Positions 57,010-64,000 of a DNA stretch of 64,000 nt are shown piece by piece. How positions within the stretch are numbered: position 1 is the stretch's first letter; each line of letters starts with the position of its first letter. A program made the translations under genes and the position numbers. Source of the stretch: Branchiostoma belcheri (Eukaryota; Chordata; Leptocardii; Amphioxiformes; Branchiostomatidae); NCBI RefSeq assembly GCF_001625305.1, contig NW_017803932.1:454894-518893 (forward strand), written 5' to 3'. The notes below the pieces were generated by a model. It saw nothing but the letters and a program-made list of their open reading frames with translations, ran no database searches and was not told the DNA's origin.

Positions 57010-57015
57010 TTTATT
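57010..57015 (-). terminator. Possible polyadenylation signal of MKKS
   Basis: AATAAA on the minus strand, 355 bases after the MKKS stop at 57370. No other hexamer was noticed between it and the stop. Confidence 0.35.
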
Positions 57016-57369
57016 GGGTTAAGATGTTTTCAAAACAACTGAAATCCGATCTTGGACATGGGCGGCTGACCTTGGTATCAATGTACACAAACAACAGGAT
57101 TTAGAAGACATTGAAGACAAAGCAAAAATGTAGAGAATGGCAAGAGTTCAGTCATTGGCCACTCTACTGGAAAAAATTCTACAGCATCAGCTATGCAAAA
57201 TAAGAAATATAGCTACAAGCATAACTACTAGTACAAAAAATTAATGTTGTGCAAAGTCTATAATGCAGTTCAGACACACCTATCTTGAAAAATTCAAACA
57301 AATAAATCATTTCTGCATTAGCAGCATTATTCATTGCAATTTTGATATCTTATGTTTTGTAAGAAGTAT

Positions 57370-60300
57370 CTAGTTTTTGTCAAAAATGGTTCTGTTGACA
57401 GTCAGTATCATGTTAGCTGTCTCAACAGCTACAACAAAGGCATTCAACTTCACAGGAAATGAGTCCAACACAACATTTGGCCCAGACTCAACCAATTTCT
57501 GTGTTGCCTGGTCCATGTAATCTGTTAAACTTGCACTGCAATTGCTTTTGTCATCACAATGTTTTCCATGACCTTTTGAACCAGAGGAGGGCTGGGATTG
57601 GTCACTGAGGTGACCAATAGGTGAGCAGCTGACTGAGTCAATTTTGTCTGTTTTTACCATCCCGCATGCACATGTTTCCACACCTGTCTCAGCAGGGACC
57701 GTGGTGGAGGCCCAGGGTGGGAGGAGCCAGTGGTGATGATTGACAGGGTCTGACACATGACATCCCCCATCATGCTCCAGTGCCATGGCCACTTGTTCTA
57801 GACAGCGTGCAAAGTTGTTGGCAGTGGTGTGTAGTTGAGCTTTGGAGCAGCCGAGCTTAGCAAGGAGCGTCTCCTCTTGCATTGTGACCTAGAATGCACA
57901 AAGAACAATGTGCATGATTGTGTATTGCCTCTATACATCTGTTTGACATTTTGTCTAGAAATCAGTCATCACTTAACAGCTGGTAATTTACATGTATGTC
58001 CAAGAACTGTATGCTCTTAAACCTCAGCAATGTGTCCATTGCCAATGTTCTCATTTTCTGAAATATGGCAAATTCTGACAGCTGAAAGGGTTTACATTTT
58101 AGTGATGGGAAATTAGGCCTTTGGTCCCAGTCCAATGTTGAGGTAAATAATTTTTGAGCAGGTTAAAGAATCCTTCACTTAGGCATCTGCCTTGTTGTGC
58201 TCTGGCTAAATTCTTTAGGACAGAGCAAGCATATGCCTTCTCTCCTGTCACTTGGTGTTGCTCATGTTACATACACAGGTGTATACCACCTGTACACCAC
58301 ACGTGACAATCAATATATACATCACTTGTATTGTAAAATTAGTCTGTCTTCTACACTAGTGCATGAGATTCCATGTATAAACCAAGGAGGATAACCTGAA
58401 CTACCAGTAACTTAACGTTGAATTAGAGTGGGCTGGCTATGGTAAATTATGATAGCTTGCTGTGCCTCATGGAAAAAGGCATGCAGGCCCTTCTTCATCA
58501 ATGGTTTAAGAAGTAAGAGTAAGCAGTTTAGCATGGCTCCCAGCCGGTGTAGGTGGCTGATTGCAGACATACACATGACACCATGAAAGCACACAATTTG
58601 GCTGAAGGATTAAATTGTCTTTTCAGATTCAGTCTGACGTGTTCCAGACCTACCAGGGAGGGATTAATTACCTAATTCGAAAGTAAAAGGATTTAGGGTT
58701 TAGAATTACATCTAATTCCTTTTTCCATTTACAAGAGATAACAGGCAATCAAAACATTCGGGACAACAGCAACAGGTGTCAAACTATCTGACCTGAGCTC
58801 TGAGGTGTGCTGCCAGGTGTGTTTCTGTACAGCCTCCTCCACACAGGACTAGTGGGGTCCTCAGCGCCTGGCACAGGACATGGTGGGCTGTACGACAAAC
58901 ATCCTGGAACAACCAAGATAACATCTGTATCTGCATGTGTCAGAGAGGTGGCTCATAACAATGTGTCTAAATTCATGGCAAGAGGATAGATGTACAAAAT
59001 GTATATGTGTATATCTGAAATCAAATGGTGAATATACATATAGCTCAGCTGTTTTCAGTTACATGTATCTATTTTATATATGGGAATTTATTAAATTCTT
59101 TCAATAATTGTCATATATTCCTTCTGAACATATGGATATCTAGAATTCAGAACCACTGTGAGTCAATTTCAGTTTGAGATGAAATTTTGCTGAGGCGGAA
59201 AGAACAGGCATTTGAGGTATTTAACTGTAGTAGACAGAGAACATTGCATGCTGACAAAAAATCCGTGTAATCCTTCATACTGTGATGATTTCACTGTGGT
59301 GGGGTCATTGCAAAAACATGAAACTGCTGAGAAAATTTCAATATTTATAAGAACTCACCTTCATTTCTAGCAGGGCTGCCTCGTTCCTGTTACACAGCAG
59401 CAGTGTGTTAACAGGACTGGTGGAAGACTGGAGGTGGAGGTAGTTCTTATGTTGGATCTGGACTGTGCTTATACTGTGTAGGTGGCCAATGTTGTCTTCA
59501 TTGATGGCAGCATGTAATGTGCCAATCGCTGTTGCACCTATGGAAAGAGACAAGAACATGTCACTACCACTAAGTTAAGATATCCTCTAGTTCAGCTTAT
59601 TCACTGGCATTTATGTATTGTAAATGGCAATAACATCACCTTGTCCAGCAAGCTTTGCCTGTATAGAGCCTCACATTTTCAAAAGCATGTTGAAAGTTAA
59701 GATAACCTTCACAATTCTTCTTTTACCATTTTCCATGCTTTCATCTTCAAGCATAAGAGATTGGCACAACAAAATCTACACCTTGTATGATAGATATAAC
59801 TTTATTGGTCATTAATTGTCAAGATACAGTACATAACATAACCTTCATGTATGGCACCTCCTACAAAGGCTACCAGTATGTACAGTAGAATGGAATGAGA
59901 ACATACTGTTACCGTTACCTGTTAGCCTCTGTACTGCTACAACATGCAGACTGCCCAGTCTGTCCACAGTCAGGACTCCATTCTCAGCAAGGTACTTCTG
60001 CACACCTGGATGGACCACCTTCTGACATGCCAAGACTCCCACCTGCAGCTGCACCAGGTGTGCTGCCACTTGTATCAGGTGTTGGAATACAAAGGCATCC
60101 CCAGACACACCAGCATCTGCCTCATATGCAGTGTCTATAAACTCATCGCTATCCCCTGACAGAGATGTGTTGAACAGGGCAACTTTGATGGTTTCTGTGC
60201 CTCCATGAAAATGTACCTTTCTAGGTTTAACCCTACCTAAGTATTGTTTAGTGATTTTGGGGGTCTCAAACAAAACCCCATCCACCAGATGGGAATCATT

Positions 60301-60933
60301 AATGGAGCATCCCTCTATACACACATACTCAACGTCAGTCAGACTTAACGTCCCTACAGTTGTGTCTGGTATGGACTTGAGAAAACCCTGCAGAACTAAT
60401 CTACTTAAAATATTCAAATCAACTGAGTTCAACATAAGAGCAGGCTTGGACCCAAGTACACTCCTGACTAAAGCTAGCATCATTGTTGCATCACCAACAT
60501 TCAGTCTAGCTTTACACAGACAATTCTCGTTCTGCAAATATTCCAAACAGATATGCAACATTTCTTCGTTTATTTTTGCGACAGCTTGTTGCGGGATTGG
60601 TAGCGCCAGACACGATTCTATGAGACAGGAACACAGAAGGGAAGCGAACAGTCCGCCATCGCTAAACTGATTGGTATGAGACTGCACGGCGGATACAATC
60701 AACTTCACCACCGGGTTACTGACAGACATGGAGCGAAACAAAGTCTGAGACATGGAAGTCGAGGTGACATGTCCGCCGCTCGCATTGTGGATCATTTTCA
60801 GTCTCCCTGTTGGACCATAGCAGGATTGGACTAAGGCTCTGAATGTAGAAACTGCCTGTGTATTCTTTGGGTCTTTCAGGGACTGGTTAATAACAGTTGA
60901 TTGCTGCTTTGGAGAAGGAATCACTCCAGACAT
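57370..60933 (-). CDS. MKKS: McKusick-Kaufman/Bardet-Biedl syndrome 6 chaperonin-like protein
   Basis: Exons 60933-59919, 59537-59359, 58903-58793 and 57888-57370 join in phase to 607 residues; human MKKS has 570. Matching segments: [20 protein letters not shown] (human [20 protein letters not shown]), [93 protein letters not shown] and [11 protein letters not shown] to the final DKN. It is a group II chaperonin-related protein that, with BBS10, BBS12 and CCT, helps build the BBSome for ciliary traffic. The chaperonin ATPase motifs are degenerate, as in the family. Exon 4 has an extra Ser/Gln-rich insert around [13 protein letters not shown]. The ATG sits directly on the acceptor (CTCAG then ATG), so the mRNA must carry an upstream exon. 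Confidence 0.95.
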
Positions 60934-61368
60934 CTGAGAAATAAAAAGAGGGACATACAAAATTAGAATCAAAGCTAGCTGTTCTAGATAAAGCTGGGTT
61001 TATGGATTTCATTTCCTATAAAGGTTTATTCTGCTTGACACAATATAGACAAAGTAATACACACCAAGTAACATGAGCATAAATCATAAGCTTTTAAAAA
61101 TACTGGTAGTGCTACATCTACAGTCAAATGATGTGAACTTCCAGGTTCAGTATGCTTACAAAAGGTGTAGGAAACGTTGCTGTGATTCCAGAGAAACTCT
61201 AAGTAACAAAATGATTTATCTACAAAAGTAGAATTACCACTGTATTGGTGTCAACATCATTTGTCAACTGTGATGTCTAAATTATGCCCAGTATTGTTTA
61301 TTAAGTTGGAAGTTGTAAAAAGCTGTTTAAACACATCTTTCATCTCATTGACTGTGTTTGTCCCTTAC

Positions 61369-61639
61369 CTTTTGGCACATACATGTACATACATGTACTA
61401 TACTGTACTACTTCTGATCTTTCTTCATCTGATCGAAGTCTGGCATAGGTGGCATGACGAGAGCTGGAGGCGGCACAGAGGGCAGGAATGGACCTTCCTG
61501 CTGCTGACTCTCTGTAGATTCCAGTATTCCACTCTTCTGTAGCTCGTTCCACCCCCAGTGCAGCCCGATGATAGTAGGAACCATCACTAGCACTACTCTG
61601 TACCTGGTCCACAGGTCCTTCACTCGACTCATCGTGGAT
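61369..61639 (-). CDS. Upstream micropeptide exon of MKKS (74-residue membrane protein, 61632-61408)
   Basis: Exon bounded by a CAG acceptor at 61640 and a consensus donor AAAAG then GTAAGG at 61368. It encodes MSRVKDLWTRYR, a hydrophobic stretch VVLVMVPTIIGLHWGW (residues about 13-28), and a Pro-rich polar tail ending FDQMKKDQK, stop TAG at 61410-61408. A short basic N-terminus followed by one membrane helix is typical of mitochondrial inner-membrane micropeptides. The donor would splice to MKKS exon 1 (60933), leaving 39 bases between this stop and the MKKS ATG. Human MKKS mRNA is known to carry conserved upstream ORFs (uMKKS peptides, reported mitochondrial). I infer this is the counterpart by position, size and type, without an alignment. 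Confidence 0.62.
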
Positions 61640-61923
61640 CTGAAGAAAATTAAAGTTGGGAGAAAAAATTTGTGTACATCAGTTGACCTCCAAAAAATTA
61701 ATCATTGAAACGTCAATAAACGTGCCTCTATATGATGTAAAGGTCAATGATGTAGAACCTTTCTTCTTGCTTATCACACTCTAAGGAGAGCACACAGACA
61801 TGTTTAGTCCTTGACTTAAAAAAATTATGTAACGTTACACAATAAATTTTGGCAACGCCCCCCTCCCCACACGTACGTGCACACACCACGTATTAAAACG
61901 CGAGGAAATTACGAAATTCTCAC

Positions 61924-61990
61924 CTAATATCTGGTTCTTCCTCCTGTACTAACTGTAACGCTGCATCCTACACCGGTAATGAAAGTGTCG
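61924..61990 (-). other. Possible noncoding first exon of the micropeptide-MKKS transcript
   Basis: Minus-strand donor (ATTAG then GTGAGAATT) at 61923, upstream of the acceptor at 61640. The upstream limit is unknown. It lies beside the E-box-bearing promoter arm. Confidence 0.35.
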
Positions 61991-62032
61991 TCTATCCCAA
62001 AACTTATAATCTACTGACTGGATATGAACCAA

Positions 62033-62149
62033 ATTCACGAGTTGCACATTCCCAGGATCCTTTGCGCCCAGGGTAGGTCACGTGGGCGTCAGGGTAGGGA
62101 AAGGTCGCGGTAAACCACGTGACTCATCCTCGGCTCTGGTCGGAAGAAG
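62033..62149 (+). repeat. Left arm of a 117-bp inverted promoter duplication
   Basis: Runs from ATTCACGAGTTGCAC to CTGGTCGGAAGAAG and matches the reverse complement of 62366-62482 over the full 117 bases with two differences seen by eye. It carries CACGTG E-boxes at 62079-62084 and 62116-62121 and an ETS-like CGGAAG at its end. It lies between the MKKS-side transcript and the ATG at 62185. Confidence 0.93.
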
Positions 62150-62184
62150 TCGGAAGTGTTCGCGAGCGCTCGGAAATTTCAAAA

Positions 62185-63929
62185 ATGGCTGACACCACTG
62201 CCGGCGGCGGGAGGTACGTAGTTTTTCACGGCGTTCGTACGGCAAAACGGCATCGAATTTTTGCTCCATGACTATCGGTATGGGATAGGATAGGGTTGAT
62301 TCAACACACTACGTGAAAATGTGAATGCTCCCAGCCTACTATCGGCCAGATATCGCTTAGGGCACCTTCTTCCGACCAGAGCCGAGGATGAGTCACGTGG
62401 TTTACCGAGACCTTTCCCTACCCTGACGCCCATGTGACCTACCCTGGGCGCAAAGGATCCTGGGAATGTGCAACTCGTGAATAAAAGTGAAAAGTGTTAC
62501 GACACGTTTGACCCTTTGACCTCAAATGACCTCGAATCTCGTGCCCAGGTCATGACTTATTCTTCTCAGGAATAACTTCCAATTATTAATAACTAGTAGC
62601 ATAAAACTAGACAATTATTTGATTTTGAGAGGATTTGTTACAATTTTGCGTCTAAATTTTCATGGACATTAAGAAAATCACAGAAGACGATGAGGACGAG
62701 AGCCGTTGAGTTAGTGAAGAATGATGGGAAGGGTCAGCGATTGGCGGGAAAAACTGCTGCTCAAAAGTCATCATCGATTTGTTATTGCACATCGGCTGAA
62801 TTCTTACATACAACTTATGCTGACGTGTTTATCATATGCATCCTCTCTGCTACAGTAACGTGTATCTTTTGAATTGGACGACAAATGTTTTGACTGACGC
62901 TAGGCGTATCCTGATCCTGTTTTCGAGAATGTTGCCTGAGGGGAAAGAGGGAGGGCGGCTGACGTCTAGATCCTGATAAATGTTGTGTGTAGACCATTTG
63001 TTGTTATTCCGGTTTTCAGCATGGAGCGTTCCCTTCACTTCATCAGGGTAGGTTGGAATATCTTGTAGCAGTGTGGTCGAGTTTAATGTGTATCTAACTT
63101 TTAAAGGCACAATACTTCTGTAAGACTAATGCACTAATACATACCCATCTGAATCTTGCACTACAAAAATAATGATGCGAGCCATATAACGTTAATATAC
63201 ATATACAGTTAGCTGTGTTTACAGAAAATTTGGACTAGGCAAAATGCTGTCTGCTGTGGCAGGTAGCAACAGTAACTCATTTGAGTCCAGAGAATTTCCT
63301 AAGTGGAGTCTGCATGGGGGGTAACTTAGTGTAGTAATTTCCACTCATAATATTAAACATGTCAGGATAAATTATACAGAAACTTCCCAAACACATGTGC
63401 GCGTGCATAACCACTTACTGTTTAATTTTCATGTCAAACCTGAAATGCCTGGTATACATCTTCCAGATAGAATGCATTCAGACTTCCATTGCAGAATAGC
63501 AAAAGCAACTATCAATTTGACATGCATAATCCTTTATTTTATTGTTTTACCTGTTGATCCAGGTGGGAAAATCCCTGTGCCTTAAGATGGAGCTGCGTGT
63601 GTTACCTGTGCAGGAACAGACAACCTGGTTCACTTGTGAACACCAACATGTAACATATATTCCTCCCTTCTGTTTTACCTGTGTTTATATACCTGTTTAT
63701 ATACTCCTATTTAGTTACACAGTAATGCATGTAGTCCAGTGGTTAGCGACCCATGCAATTACAAGTTTTGAATAGGCATATGACTATATCACTATATTAC
63801 AATGTGTTGACATGTAGGAGGTGGTGACCTTATTGAAGGGAGTTATTGACGCCAAACTTGAGGCTCTGAGAGTCCGAGGGAAGGCACTGGACAAAGTGAC
63901 TGCACAGCAGGATCCTGACATCATCACAG
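62185..63929 (+). CDS. Unrecognised gene, first three exons (continues beyond window)
   Basis: Exons 62185-62213 (MADTTAGGG plus two bases), 63020-63047 and 63818-63929 join in frame: S-MERSLHFIR from exon 2, then EVVTLLKGVIDAKLEALRVR and GKALDKVTAQQDPDIIT, ending in phase 1 with ACAG then GTTAGC. Splice borders are consensus (GAG/GTACGT, TTTTCAG/C, AGG/GTAGGT, TGTAG/G). The short first two exons make the model less certain than the larger third. The encoded segment is helical and charged. I recognise no family. It starts inside the loop of the inverted promoter duplication and is divergent from the MKKS transcript. Confidence 0.55.
62366..62482 (-). repeat. Right arm of the inverted promoter duplication
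   Basis: Reverse-complement copy of 62033-62149. The two differences change one E-box (CACGTG to CACATG in arm orientation) and one G to T in GGTCGCGG. The E-box at 62394-62399 is kept. It lies inside intron 1 of the plus-strand gene that begins at 62185. Confidence 0.93.
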
Positions 63930-64000
63930 GTTAGCAGACTTTCTGATAAAGGCCGTAAAAAAAAAGGAAAAAAAAAGTTACTGTATCCCGACCGACCCTA

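Overview
The window is animal nuclear DNA: intron-rich genes with GT-AG splice sites, long AT-rich introns, terminal-inverted-repeat transposons and one 533-base assembly gap. The gene content and a single MSK-type kinase that looks basal to vertebrate MSK1/MSK2 point to an invertebrate deuterostome, most likely a lancelet (Branchiostoma). That placement is inference. All gene models were built by eye from reading frame, splice consensus and remembered family sequences; no search was run.

Layout. 1-1412 (minus): 5' part of MTIF2, mitochondrial translation initiation factor IF-2. 2176-3468 (plus): PRORSD1, a prolyl-tRNA editing-type protein, divergent from MTIF2. 3469-7754: gene-poor, with a ~39-bp minisatellite. 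7755-27913 (minus): a complete 14-exon MSK (RPS6KA5/4) gene, with a Harbinger-type transposon in intron 2 and the gap in intron 1. 28761-30099 (plus): an unrecognised two-exon gene with a mitochondrial-presequence-like N-terminus. 33144-54025 (minus): an eight-exon gene for a predicted N-myristoylated, Glu/Pro/Ala-rich protein of about 1,130 residues, BASP1/MARCKS-like in style. Its 12.7-kb first intron holds several inverted-repeat elements, a possible alternative first exon and two coding-like ORFs. 56140-56650: tail of a non-LTR retrotransposon. 57370-60933 (minus): MKKS/BBS6, a chaperonin-like protein. 61369-61639 (minus): an exon with a 74-residue membrane micropeptide ORF that appears to splice onto MKKS as a bicistronic mRNA. 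62185-63929 (plus): first three exons of an unrecognised gene.

The genes do not form one pathway. MTIF2 and PRORSD1 both belong to translation and face each other across a short promoter. MSK is a nuclear kinase downstream of ERK/p38, and MKKS acts in BBSome assembly. The most interesting structures are a 117-bp near-perfect inverted duplication of the MKKS-side promoter, the micropeptide-MKKS bicistron, the phase-0 cassette gene with a one-base frame break, and a Harbinger insertion whose empty site is present as a nearby partial duplicate.
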